Below are positions 1-9,437 of a DNA stretch of 46,415 nt, one piece after another; positions within the stretch are counted from its first letter, which is position 1, and the number at the start of each line of letters is the position of its first letter. The position numbers were made by a program, and so were the translations under genes. The DNA is taken from contig JBDNJM010000016.1 in assembly GCA_041687755.1 (NCBI GenBank), positions 1 through 46,415 on the forward strand, given 5' to 3'. The notes under the pieces are model-generated. The model saw only the letters and a program-made list of their open reading frames with translations. It made no database searches and was not told the DNA's origin. This stretch comes from JBDNJM01 sp041687755. Lineage in GTDB: Bacteria; Planctomycetota; UBA1135; GCA-002686595.

Positions 1-224
1 CACAAGCCCCTGGGGCTCGAAGTTCAGCCGGGCAATCGAGACTCCTTGGACGCAGATGAGGTGGCGAAGTAGCGTGGTGGCGCGCATGGCGGGGGCTCCG
101 GGGCATGGATTTAAGCACCCGCATTCTGGGGTCCTTGCCGTGCGCAACCCAGCGCGCCTGCTGAAACGGCTCCCCGGCCCCCTTGTTCGCCTGCTACCTC
201 ACGAACTCGCCCCCAGGGCACCCA

Positions 225-317
225 CTAAAGGGACAGGAGAGCCATGATAATGCCGACGGCCATGTCGACGACATTGCCCTTGAGGGCGAACTCTTTGAAC
301 TCTTGGACGAAACCCAT
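225..317 (-). pseudogene. mscL: 5' remnant of large-conductance mechanosensitive channel gene mscL
   Basis: The 30 codons read MGFVQEFKEFALKGNVVDMA followed by VGII. This matches the start of MscL (N-terminal helix and first part of TM1) almost residue for residue. After VGII the expected G-A-A-F-G-K continuation is absent: the frame reads MALLSL and stops at 225-227. No other MscL segment was found in any frame in the 224 bases beyond. MscL normally has about 130-150 residues and forms a pentameric inner-membrane safety valve, so this stub cannot form a channel. The 5' end looks intact and the break is abrupt, which suggests a deletion or rearrangement after codon 24. It is downstream of boxR on the same strand. 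Identity of the N-terminus is seen; the loss-of-function reading is inference. Confidence 0.6.
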
Positions 318-458
318 GATGGAACTCTGACTGGAAAGGGGCAGATTGGGAGGAACACGCAGCGGTGCTGCCGGGGGGGGTACCGATTCGCGCAAACGCG
401 CACGGCTCGTCGTGTTAAGACGGCGAGCCTAGTCCGAGGCAGTCCTGGAAGTCTCTGC

Positions 459-475
459 AAAAAAAGCCCTTCGGC
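459..475 (-). terminator. Possible weak terminator after boxR
   Basis: Read on the minus strand, a short GCC-GAAG-GGC stem-loop is followed directly by seven T residues, 11 bases past the boxR stop codon. The T-tract is good but the stem is only three base pairs, so termination strength is doubtful. Confidence 0.35.
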
Positions 476-485
476 AATCGAGTGT

Positions 486-1274
486 CTAGGAGTTCCCAAT
501 CTCGGTTTCGAACTCCCCTGGCCGCTCCAGGTGCTCGACGATGGCACCCACGACGTCCGGCACCGACCGTCCGCTCGTGGGGACCTGCAGCTCGGCGCGC
601 ACGTAGGCCGGCTGCCTGCGCTGGAGGATCGCCTCCAGTTCCCCAAACGCCCGCGGCCGGCCGCGCACGGGACGCCGGTCGCCCTGATCGAGCACGCGGC
701 TGAGGTGCTCGGACGGCGTCGCCGTGAGCCAGATGCAGCGACACGTCTCCAGCAGCCGCGAGTAGGTCTCCGGAGACTCGACGATCGAGCCCCCCGCCGC
801 GATCACCTGGCGCTCCGAGGAGCCCAGAATGCGCTCCAGGGCCTCGGCCTCGAAGCGGTGAAAGCCCTCCGCCCCGTGCAACTCGAAGATCTGGCTGAGC
901 TCCAGCCCGGCCTCGTGCTCGACCTCAGAATCGAGCTCGCAGAACGGCACCTCCAGCGCCAGGCTCAGCTCGCGACCGACGGTGCTCTTGCCCGCTCCGC
1001 GCAGCCCGATCAGCGCGACGCGTTCCCGACTGCGCCGCCGCACGGGGAAGTCGAGCAGCCGCACCAGCTCCACGTCCAGGGCATCGGCGAGCCGCGCCAG
1101 GAGCCCGATCGTCGGGTTCGCTCGGCCGGCCTCCGCATCGGTCAAGTAGCGACGCGACACCTCGGCGCGCTCGCCCAGCTCCGCCAGGCCGAGACCCGCG
1201 GTCGCGCGCAGGTCGCGCAATCGCCGCCCGAGCGCTCGCAGCAGGGGTCGCGTGTTCGATGAGGAAGCAGGCAC
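486..1274 (-). CDS. boxR: BoxR-like regulator of benzoyl-CoA catabolism (XRE HTH fused to shikimate kinase-like domain)
   Basis: 262 residues. Residues about 12-68 form an XRE-family helix-turn-helix (LRDLRATAGLGLAELGERAE...VSRRYLTDAEAGRANPTIGLL). Residues about 84-255 are a shikimate kinase-like P-loop domain with Walker A GLRGAGKST (90-98), an LDSEVE stretch like the kinase DxD region and an AAGGS motif. This fusion is the known architecture of BoxR/BzdR, repressors of aerobic and anaerobic benzoate genes. There the kinase-like domain binds benzoyl-CoA as inducer rather than making shikimate phosphate. The location beside boxC and boxB supports the call. The start is GTG at 1272-1274, 8 bases after the sulfatase stop, so the two minus-strand genes are probably cotranscribed. 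A true AroK is unlikely given the HTH. Which operator it binds is not shown. Confidence 0.85.
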   Translation of the reverse strand: MPASSSNTRPLLRALGRRLRDLRATAGLGLAELGERAEVSRRYLTDAEAGRANPTIGLLARLADALDVELVRLLDFPVRRRSRERVALIGLRGAGKSTVGRELSLALEVPFCELDSEVEHEAGLELSQIFELHGAEGFHRFEAEALERILGSSERQVIAAGGSIVESPETYSRLLETCRCIWLTATPSEHLSRVLDQGDRRPVRGRPRAFGELEAILQRRQPAYVRAELQVPTSGRSVPDVVGAIVEHLERPGEFETEIGNS

Positions 1275-1282
1275 GGGGAGGC

Positions 1283-2815
1283 TCAGCCGTTTCCGACGTT
1301 GGCTTCTTCCGTGTACCCGAGCAGCTCGAGCAGACGCCGCTCCTCGTCGCTGAGCGGCGCCGACTCCTCCGCGCCGGCGACGCGCTCCGCGAGCTCCGCC
1401 AACAGGGCCTCGATGCGCCGCGAGCCGCGCTCGATCAGCGCCTCGTCGTCCAGCGGCTGCAGCTCCAACGGGTCCTTGAGCAGGTCGTAGAGCTGGGGCC
1501 CCACGCCGTGCTGCTCCGCGCGCGCCGCCGCCGGGACGTGCAGCTTGTAGCGACCGTCCATCAGCAGCCCCGCCCCACGCGAGCAGTGCGTGAACACCTC
1601 GCTGCGCGCCTCGACGGCGTCGCGCTGGCCGAACAGGTCCAGGCCGTCGAACTCCATGTCCGCCTCAAGACCCGCCAGTCCGACGAGCGTCGGCAGCACG
1701 TCGATCAGGCTGACCGGCGCCGCGACGCGCTGTCCCGCGACCACTCCAGGCCCGCGCCAGACGAGCGGCACATGTACCTGCTCCTCGGTCACCATCGCGC
1801 CGTGCAGCTGGTAGAGCTGGTTAAAGAACAGCCCCGGCCCGGCGTCCTCGCCGACCGGTCGCGCCCGCTGCCAGAGCCCCTCGCCGTGGTCCGCCGTCAC
1901 GGCGACCAGCGTGCGCTCCCACAAGCCCTGCTCGCGCAGCTCGCGCTCGAGGCGCCCGAGGGCAGCGTCGGCGATGCGGATCTCGCTGTCGTACATCGCG
2001 ATGCGCCGTTCGATGCCGGCGTACGCGGCGTCATCTAGCTGCGGACGCTGCGGCTCGTCGAGCTGGGCACGGAACGCGGCGCGCCGCTCCGGGGTGTCCA
2101 TCGGCTCGAACGCCTCACCGTCGGCGGGCACGTACGGGTGGTGCGGGTCGTAGAAGTGCAGATACAAAAGGAACGGTCGGTCGCGGTCGCGCCGCTCGGT
2201 CAGGAACTCCAGCGCGTGGTCCACCATCTCAGGCCCCGTCCAGCTCTGGGCCGGCCCCTCTTGCTCGGGGGGCACGCGGAACACTCGCCCCAGGTCGAAC
2301 CCCTTGCGGTAGTCATTGCGCCCCGGCCGGACCAGCAGCGGATTCGCGAGCACCGCGGCCGTGTGGTAACCGGCCACCGTGAAGACCGAGCCCAGGTGCA
2401 GCTCGTCCGGCTTCAGCTCGGTGTCGTTCATCGCGCGGTTGCGGCCGGTGAACAACATCCCCATCGAAGGCAGGGTCCAGGAGGAGGGCGCGTAGCAGTG
2501 CTCGAACATCGCCCCCTCAGCCGCCCAGCGCTCGAGCACGGGCGTGGTCTCGCGCGCGTACCCGTGCAGGCTCGTGTGGTCGGCGCGCAGGGTGTCGATC
2601 ACCACGACGATCGCCCCGGCCAGCTGCGAGGCCTCCGGCGACGTCCCCGGGGTCGTCTCGTGATCTTGCACCTCACCTGCTGCGCCCAGCTCGCCAGCTT
2701 CACTGAGCGCCAAGCTCTCAAGCACCTCGGACCCGGGTCCCCGGGAGAGGGCCAGCGGAGCCCCGACACCGTTCGGCGCAGCCAGGGAGATCGCCAGGAG
2801 GAGCACGGAGAACAT
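1283..2815 (-). CDS. Sulfatase/alkaline phosphatase-superfamily hydrolase, exported
   Basis: 510 residues with an N-terminal hydrophobic segment (MFSVLLLAISLAA) followed by a low-complexity stretch to about residue 65. The sulfatase fold then starts at VVVIDTLRADH (metal ligand D74). Other superfamily marks are HFYDPHHPY (220-228), TADHGEG (D309, H310) and a late DGRYKLH segment. The place of the usual formylglycine motif C/S-x-P-x-R is taken by SSWTLPSMGMLFTG (111-124). There is no Cys and no Arg, so Thr114 or a neighbouring Ser may be the nucleophile and the enzyme may not be a sulfatase in the strict sense. A phosphodiesterase or phosphotransferase is an alternative. It lies just upstream of boxR on the same strand and is divergent from boxC. 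Its substrate and any link to benzoate are unknown. Confidence 0.75.
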   Translation of the reverse strand: MFSVLLLAISLAAPNGVGAPLALSRGPGSEVLESLALSEAGELGAAGEVQDHETTPGTSPEASQLAGAIVVVIDTLRADHTSLHGYARETTPVLERWAAEGAMFEHCYAPSSWTLPSMGMLFTGRNRAMNDTELKPDELHLGSVFTVAGYHTAAVLANPLLVRPGRNDYRKGFDLGRVFRVPPEQEGPAQSWTGPEMVDHALEFLTERRDRDRPFLLYLHFYDPHHPYVPADGEAFEPMDTPERRAAFRAQLDEPQRPQLDDAAYAGIERRIAMYDSEIRIADAALGRLERELREQGLWERTLVAVTADHGEGLWQRARPVGEDAGPGLFFNQLYQLHGAMVTEEQVHVPLVWRGPGVVAGQRVAAPVSLIDVLPTLVGLAGLEADMEFDGLDLFGQRDAVEARSEVFTHCSRGAGLLMDGRYKLHVPAAARAEQHGVGPQLYDLLKDPLELQPLDDEALIERGSRRIEALLAELAERVAGAEESAPLSDEERRLLELLGYTEEANVGNG

Positions 2816-2862
2816 GAATTGGAGGGGCTGGTGGCGGGTCGTGGGGAGCGTCGCGCTGCGGC

Positions 2863-2891
2863 TTGGCCTTCGCCGCTCCGTTATCTATACT
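2863..2891 (+). promoter_or_regulatory. Candidate sigma-70 promoter for boxC
   Basis: TTGGCC (2863-2868), a 17-base spacer and TATACT (2886-2891) give a credible vegetative promoter pointing at boxC. A second -10-like TATAAT lies at 2917-2922 without a clear -35. The region is a local AT-richer island in GC-rich sequence between the divergent sulfatase and boxC. Confidence 0.45.
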
Positions 2892-2900
2892 GCCCGCCCC

Positions 2901-2917
2901 AGTTCCGGCCAGGAACT
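2901..2917. promoter_or_regulatory. Candidate operator: AGTTCC-N5-GGAACT palindrome
   Basis: A perfect 6-base inverted repeat (AGTTCC, GGCCA, GGAACT) sits about ten bases downstream of the TATACT -10 box and touches the TATAAT at 2917-2922. A repressor bound here would block initiation of boxC. BoxR is the obvious candidate protein, but the sequence is not a known BoxR/BzdR site that I can recall, so the assignment is inference. Confidence 0.4.
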
Positions 2918-3088
2918 ATAATTCCCATTCAATTCACGGACGGGAGAACGATGCTGTTCTGTTGCCCTATAGGCCGCCGGTCCGTGTCGCCCGAGGCGAA
3001 GCCAGCCCTCTCCCCCGCTCCGACCCTCCACGCGCCCGATCCGCCCTGCAAATCGGCGCCCCCGACGGCCCCCCACCCCGATCACCAC

Positions 3089-4753
3089 GTGACCGCAACC
3101 GCTACCCAACCGGCCGCCCAGGCGCCCGTCGACTTCCGCACCGAGCCCGCCCGGTACCGCCACTGGAAGCTCGAGGTCGAGGGCGACATCGCCACGCTGA
3201 CCATGGCCGTCCAGCCCGACGGGGGGCAGCGCCCCGGCTACGAGCTCAAGCTCAACAGCTACGACCTTGGCGTCGATATCGAGCTGGCCGACGCGATCCA
3301 GCGGTTGCGCTTCGAGCACCCCCAGGTGCGCTGCTGTGTGGTCACGGGCGGGCTCGACCGGGTGTTCTGCGCCGGCGCGAACATCAACATGCTCTCGACG
3401 AGCACCCACGCGTTCAAAGTGAACTTCTGCAAGTACACGAACGAGACGCGACTCGGCATCGAAGACGCCAACGACAACTCCGGCAAGCGCTTCCTGGCCG
3501 CGCTCAATGGCACGGCCTCGGGCGGCGGCTACGAACTGGCCCTGGCCTGCGACAAGATCCTGCTCGTGGACGACCGCAACAGCGCCGTCAGCTTCCCGGA
3601 GCTGCCGCTGCTCGGCGTGCTGCCCGGCACCGGCGGGCTGACCCGCATCGCCGACAAGCGCAAGATCCGCCGCGACCGCAACGACGTCTTCTCGACCCTC
3701 GCCGAGGGCATCAAGGGCAAGCGCGCCGTCGAGTGGGACCTCGTCGATCGCGTCGCGCCGCTCTCGAAGTGGGACGCAGCCGTCTCCGAGATGGCGCGTG
3801 AGATGGCGGACGAGGTACCCGCGCGCGACGACGCCACGGGCGTTTCCCTCACGCCTCTCGCCTATGAGGAAACCGAGGACGGCGGCCGCAAGTACGGCCT
3901 CGTCGAGTGCAGCATCACGCCCGACGGCCGGACCGCGCACCTGACGCTGAACCTGCCCGACGCCACGGGCCCCGCCAGCGCGGCCGAGGCCCACGCCCAA
4001 GGCGCCGACTGGTGGGTGTTTCAGCTGTTTCGCGAGCTCGACGACGCGGTCTGCCACCTGCGCATGAACCGCCCCGACGTCGCACTGGCCCTGACCCGCG
4101 TGGTCGGCTCCATGGACGTCGCAATGAGCGCCGACGCGCTGCTGGACGACCCACACTGGTTCACCCATGAGGTGCGCCACTACGTCAAGCGCGTGCTGAA
4201 GCGCTACGAGAACACCGCCAAGAGCACCTACGCCATCGCCGACCAGAGCACCGCGTTCGCCGGCGCGTTCCTGGAGCTCGCGATGGCCTCCGACCGCATC
4301 TACCTGCTCAACGAGCCGGACATCCCCGTCCACATGGGCGTCACGAAGGCTCAAGCCGGCATGTTCCCCATGGCGAACGGCCTGACGCGCCTCGAGACCC
4401 GCTTCCTCGGCGCGCCCGAGATGGTCGGCAAGGTCAACGCCGCCGCCGGAGTGCTCGACGCGGAGACCGCCGACAGCCTCGGCCTCGCGACCAGCGCCCC
4501 CGACGAGATCGACTGGGACGACGAGCTGCGCCTCGCCATTGAAGAGCGCAGCGCCTACTCCCCCGACGCGCTCACCGGCATGGAGGCGAACCTGCGCTTC
4601 GCTGGCCCCGAGACGCTGGAGACCAAGATCTTCGGTCGCCTCTCGGCCTGGCAGAACTGGATCTTCCAGCGGCCCAACGCGGTCGGCGAGCAAGGTGCGC
4701 TCAAGTGCTACGGCACCCCGACTGCACCGGTTTTCGACTACAAGCGAACTTGA
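3089..4753 (+). CDS. boxC: Benzoyl-CoA-dihydrodiol lyase BoxC
   Basis: About 554 residues from GTG 3089. It opens and cleaves the ring of 2,3-epoxybenzoyl-CoA/dihydrodiol to 3,4-dehydroadipyl-CoA semialdehyde and formate, the second step of the aerobic CoA-dependent benzoate (box) route. The protein has two crotonase-like halves. Diagnostic stretches are FRTEPARYRHWKL (16-28), CAGANINMLSTSTHAFKVNF (94-113), NGTASGGGYELALACD (140-155, oxyanion-hole region), GVLPGTGGLTR and the C-terminal FGRLSAWQNWIFQRPNAVG. An ATG at 2951, preceded by GGGAG, would add 46 Pro/Ala-rich residues. I prefer 3089 because family members begin shortly before the VDFRT segment, but 2951 is possible. Stop is TGA (4751-4753), and boxB follows after 271 bases. 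An extension further upstream runs antisense through the sulfatase gene and is not real. Confidence 0.93.
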   Translation: MTATATQPAAQAPVDFRTEPARYRHWKLEVEGDIATLTMAVQPDGGQRPGYELKLNSYDLGVDIELADAIQRLRFEHPQVRCCVVTGGLDRVFCAGANINMLSTSTHAFKVNFCKYTNETRLGIEDANDNSGKRFLAALNGTASGGGYELALACDKILLVDDRNSAVSFPELPLLGVLPGTGGLTRIADKRKIRRDRNDVFSTLAEGIKGKRAVEWDLVDRVAPLSKWDAAVSEMAREMADEVPARDDATGVSLTPLAYEETEDGGRKYGLVECSITPDGRTAHLTLNLPDATGPASAAEAHAQGADWWVFQLFRELDDAVCHLRMNRPDVALALTRVVGSMDVAMSADALLDDPHWFTHEVRHYVKRVLKRYENTAKSTYAIADQSTAFAGAFLELAMASDRIYLLNEPDIPVHMGVTKAQAGMFPMANGLTRLETRFLGAPEMVGKVNAAAGVLDAETADSLGLATSAPDEIDWDDELRLAIEERSAYSPDALTGMEANLRFAGPETLETKIFGRLSAWQNWIFQRPNAVGEQGALKCYGTPTAPVFDYKRT

Positions 4754-5024
4754 GGAGGCAGCTGTTATCGCGGTGCGCGCTGGCTTCGGGTCGGGGCGTT
4801 GTTCTTGGCTCAACGGCTGGCGCCGTTGACGCACCAGAGCCCGCGGCAACAGGGGTTGGTAGCTCGCGAGCAATCGGTTGCCGCTCGGGCTCTTTGCTCT
4901 TCGCTGGCGAGCTTCTCAGCTAGCCGTTCGCTCGACTCACTCTTCCAGGCAGGGCCCTTCGCGGGCCGGCCATCCAACTCTTACTGCTCCTCGCGCAAGC
5001 GACTCACCTCCCACCACTCCAGAT
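4754..5024 (+). other. boxC-boxB intergenic spacer with hairpin; possible diverged copy of the stop-codon element
   Basis: This 271-base spacer is long for two genes of one pathway. At 4810-4829 a perfect 8-bp stem (TCAACGGC / GCCGTTGA, loop TGGC) begins so that its CGGC falls exactly 64 bases from the first base of the boxC TGA. That is the same offset as the CGGC-TAAC-GCCG hairpin in the element after sucA. About 40 bases around it also resemble that element (TTGGC.CA.CGGCT..CGCCG.TG, then CGCAC and AGAGC). The first 50 bases after the stop are not convincingly similar, so common origin is possible but not proven. Confidence 0.4.
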
Positions 5025-6431
<1,407 letters not shown>

Positions 6432-6455
6432 CGATCCCACAGGACCGTTCGTCCA

Positions 6456-6497
6456 AGGCGCCCCTCGACCTCGCGGTCGGGGGGCGCCTGACGTTTT
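6456..6497 (+). terminator. Terminator after boxB
   Basis: A 15-bp stem (arms 6456-6470 and 6475-6489, one G-U wobble) with a TCGC tetraloop lies 25 bases past the boxB stop and is followed by GACGTTTT. It is a good intrinsic terminator for the boxCB unit. Confidence 0.75.
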
Positions 6498-6781
6498 AGG
6501 CGCCGCGACCCGCCCAACGCGCTCCCCTACCGCCCACGGGAAAGGAAAGTTCTTCCGCCCCCGGAAGCCCCGAGCGGCGGCCCGCCGACAAACCGAACGC
6601 ACAATCGTCGGCTGCGCTACAGATGCGAACTTGTAGAGACCGAAGGTGTCCCCGGAAGAGGTATTCGGGGTGCGGCCGGTTGCCGCGGTGAGAAGGGTAG
6701 AGGGCCCGGAAACCGCGATCGGCAACGATGCAGTGAGCATCGAGGCGTGACGGGAAGCGCCCCCGTAGACAGGGGAATCGG
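6498..6781. other. Intergenic stretch before the lipoprotein gene
   Basis: Together with the preceding terminator this makes a 350-base gap without a recognisable gene. No convincing promoter, RNA or repeat was seen. The last bases before the next gene contain AGGGGA six bases upstream of its ATG, a usable ribosome binding site. Confidence 0.5.
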
Positions 6782-9418
6782 ATGCTCCAGCAATGGAGAG
6801 AGCGGGAGACGGGCAAGAATCGAACGGCTGAGGCCTTCGGACCAATTTTGAAGCGCACGGGCTGGTCCCTTGCGCTGGTCGTTCTCGGCGGCTGCGGTGG
6901 CACGCTGCTCGATGGCGACGGAGCGACCGACGACGGCGGCGGCGGCGGCGGCGGCGGCGAACAACCCGATGGCGATGACGATCCGGGCGGAGGCAACGAG
7001 CTGCCCGACTACGAGATGTCCGCGGGTGCGACCGTCGCACAGCTCGAGACGGTCCTGCCTTCAGGCGCCAGCTTCGTGCTGCACGGCACGGTCCCCGTTC
7101 CGCCCGGGATCGTCATGCCCGACGCGGACACGCTCCCCATCGCGATCCTCGACGCCGACGGCACCCCGGTGCCGACCCAGGCCGAGATCGTGAGCCGCTA
7201 CGCGAAGGACGCCGACGGCGCCGACGTGGTCGAGTTGCTCGCCCGCGTCAACGTTCCCGAGGGCGCCGCTCCCGGCGACCGCGCGACCTACGCGGTCACT
7301 GCTCTGGCTACCCCGATCCCGCGTATCCAGCCCGACGAGCAGGCCATCGAGGCCCTCATCGAAGGGCCCGCCGGCATTTCGAACAACGTCAGCAACCTGC
7401 TGACCAGCGGCTCCGGCATCTTCCTGAACTCCTCGGACGTGCACGGGCACCCCTACAAGGTCAACCTCGTCGACCCTGCGTCGGCCACCAAGGTCACCAA
7501 GTACGGGCTTGCTAAGGCGGAAGTCCGCACCTACTCGCCGATGGTTCCGATCACGCCCGTAGCCGGCGCCAACGGCACGCTGCCGCACCTGTTCGGCGTC
7601 CACGCCTACCTGGAGACGACCGCGAACGAAGAGATCGTGCTCCTCGACCTGCGGCTCAACAACGGGCCTGCGAACACCGTGCCCGGCAGCGACCTGGACG
7701 ACGTGGTCAACCGGATCTACTTCGGCGAGATCGAACTGGACCTGCCCAGCGGCTGGACCGCCCTGCAGGCCTTCCCTGATCCCGCGATGGGCGACACCTA
7801 CTCCGTTGGCGGCCGCAACCACATCCCGCTGGTCGCGCCGCTGGCCGGCGGCGACAAGCACATGATGCCGATGCAGGGCCAAATGGTCCGCCGCCTCGCC
7901 ATCTGCAGGACGGACGCCATTGACCGCGCGATCGAAATGCTCGCCGCCGAGGGCCTGGCCTTCTGCGTGCCGGCCATGGACGTCCAGACGGGCCAGGACA
8001 CCTGGTCCTGGCAGAACCAGATCACCGCGCGCTACCTGGCCCAGAGCTTCCAGCTTCCGAGCCTCGAGCACCTGGGGCTCGGCAACGTCCGCAACCAGCT
8101 GAACGATCAGTTCCTCGCCACGAAAAACGTGTTCGACGCAGGCACCAACACCGGCGACTACCCGATCAAGTCGAGCCGACTGGGCTGGGCGCACCCCTAC
8201 GGCGTGCCGTACGGCGGGATGACCAGCGGCTTCGAGATCCACCTGTTCGAGGGCGTCGACACCGTCGCCGCGCGCAGCATCGAGGGCTACCGCCACTACG
8301 AGCTCCTGCACCGCATGCACACCGACCGCCAGCCCAACGCCCTGTGGCGACTGGACGGCGAGCCGGCAAACTTCCTCGACTGGTTCGTCCAGCAGGGCGA
8401 GGCCGGCGAGACGAGCTACGTTCCGCTGAACTACTACATGAAGTTGATCAACGGCAACGATCCGATCGGCATCAAGAGCCCGCCGTCGGCCCAGACAGAC
8501 GCCGCCGCGAACCTCGGGCTCGAGCCCGACTACCAGGACGCGCTGCTCGGGTTTGACAGCCACGACCTGCAGCACCTGATCCGCTATACCCGTTCGCCCA
8601 AGGCCCTGGCCTGGATCGGCAACGACACGATCGCCAAGGACGACCTGCTGCTGCAGGCCGAGCTGGTCCGCCTCAGCTACCACCCATTCTACAACAACGC
8701 GTACGGCAATAAGATGTCGACCGGGATGCGCACCGACATCGACGACACGGTGAACTACCCCGGCGAGGGCATCGACTTCGGTCGCGGCGAAGCCTGGGGC
8801 ACGGACACAACCGTCGCCGCCTACCGCCTCTCCGATCCCGCTCGACGCCAGGTCGAGCAGGCGATCCTCGAGCGCGAGGCCGAGATGCTGGCCGACAGCC
8901 AGATCGCATGCAGCGGCTACATCATGTCGAAGACGGCGCCGAAGATCCTGCTGGGCAAGTACAAGGGCGCCCAGGCCTACGAGGTCTCGATCGTCGGCAA
9001 CGCGATCCGCGGCCTCAACGAGTCCGTCCTGCGCGGCAACAGCCTTTCCAAGGCGGCCATGATCGACGACGTCCTGCGCGCTCACTACCTCGGCTTCATC
9101 AGCCCGCTGTCGTGGAGCTCGACGCAGAACGGCCCCTGGGAGATGTTCGCGACCGCGCCGAACGGCACGACCAGCGAGCCCTACTGCGTCCAGGGCGACC
9201 AGCCCTCCGACGGCGTGACCACCGGAGTGAACAAGTACCAGACCTGGTCGACGCTCGGCTTCGCCTACGACCTGACCGAGGACGGACAGTTCTTGGATCG
9301 CGCCGAGGACATGATCGGCGGCGACCTGCTGACCGAACTGCTGGCCGACGGCATCGACAACATCCAGAACCGCGCCGCGCTGCTGACCGTGGTTCAGCGC
9401 TTAGCGGACATGCTGTAG
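6782..9418 (+). CDS. Large lipoprotein of unknown function
   Basis: 878 residues from ATG 6782 (AGGGGA upstream). The segment LKRTGWSLALVVLGGCGG is a lipoprotein signal with lipobox LGGC (Cys38), so the protein should be anchored to a membrane on the outer side. A TTG at 6848 would place the signal directly at the N-terminus and may be the true start. After the Cys comes a Gly/Asp-rich tether with eight glycines in a row encoded by a GGC repeat (about 6936-6960). The rest shows beta-rich N-terminal sequence (to about residue 350) and an alpha-rich, Trp/Tyr/His-rich C-terminal half with GFDSHDLQHLIRYTR and SYHPFYNNAYG, reminiscent of (alpha/alpha) barrels in polysaccharide-active enzymes. I do not recognise the family and do not assign a substrate. 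A strong hairpin follows the stop. Confidence 0.8.
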   Translation: MLQQWRERETGKNRTAEAFGPILKRTGWSLALVVLGGCGGTLLDGDGATDDGGGGGGGGEQPDGDDDPGGGNELPDYEMSAGATVAQLETVLPSGASFVLHGTVPVPPGIVMPDADTLPIAILDADGTPVPTQAEIVSRYAKDADGADVVELLARVNVPEGAAPGDRATYAVTALATPIPRIQPDEQAIEALIEGPAGISNNVSNLLTSGSGIFLNSSDVHGHPYKVNLVDPASATKVTKYGLAKAEVRTYSPMVPITPVAGANGTLPHLFGVHAYLETTANEEIVLLDLRLNNGPANTVPGSDLDDVVNRIYFGEIELDLPSGWTALQAFPDPAMGDTYSVGGRNHIPLVAPLAGGDKHMMPMQGQMVRRLAICRTDAIDRAIEMLAAEGLAFCVPAMDVQTGQDTWSWQNQITARYLAQSFQLPSLEHLGLGNVRNQLNDQFLATKNVFDAGTNTGDYPIKSSRLGWAHPYGVPYGGMTSGFEIHLFEGVDTVAARSIEGYRHYELLHRMHTDRQPNALWRLDGEPANFLDWFVQQGEAGETSYVPLNYYMKLINGNDPIGIKSPPSAQTDAAANLGLEPDYQDALLGFDSHDLQHLIRYTRSPKALAWIGNDTIAKDDLLLQAELVRLSYHPFYNNAYGNKMSTGMRTDIDDTVNYPGEGIDFGRGEAWGTDTTVAAYRLSDPARRQVEQAILEREAEMLADSQIACSGYIMSKTAPKILLGKYKGAQAYEVSIVGNAIRGLNESVLRGNSLSKAAMIDDVLRAHYLGFISPLSWSSTQNGPWEMFATAPNGTTSEPYCVQGDQPSDGVTTGVNKYQTWSTLGFAYDLTEDGQFLDRAEDMIGGDLLTELLADGIDNIQNRAALLTVVQRLADML

Positions 9419-9437
9419 GGAAGAGCCAACTGCAGTC

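Noticed and set aside
486..1274. Shikimate kinase AroK as the function of the boxR gene
   Set aside because: The N-terminal XRE HTH and neighbourhood with boxB and boxC match the regulator; a biosynthetic kinase would not carry this domain.
2138..3088. Long in-frame extension of boxC upstream of 3089
   Set aside because: It runs antisense through the sulfatase gene and then across the promoter and palindrome; composition is Arg/Pro-rich shadow sequence. Only the part from 2951 remains a possible alternative start.
2885..4873. 662-codon open frame antisense to boxC
   Set aside because: Exact shadow of the boxC codons with Val/Glu/Gly-rich composition and no motif; boxC itself is unmistakable.
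4878..5024. N-terminal extension of boxB to 4878
   Set aside because: Not conserved in the family, Ser/Arg-rich, and lies in the spacer; MAGIDYSQKIPNNVDL at 5025 matches the normal start.
7061..9085. 674-codon open frame antisense to the lipoprotein gene
   Set aside because: Same shadow effect; the plus-strand frame has a lipoprotein signal, a ribosome binding site and a terminator.
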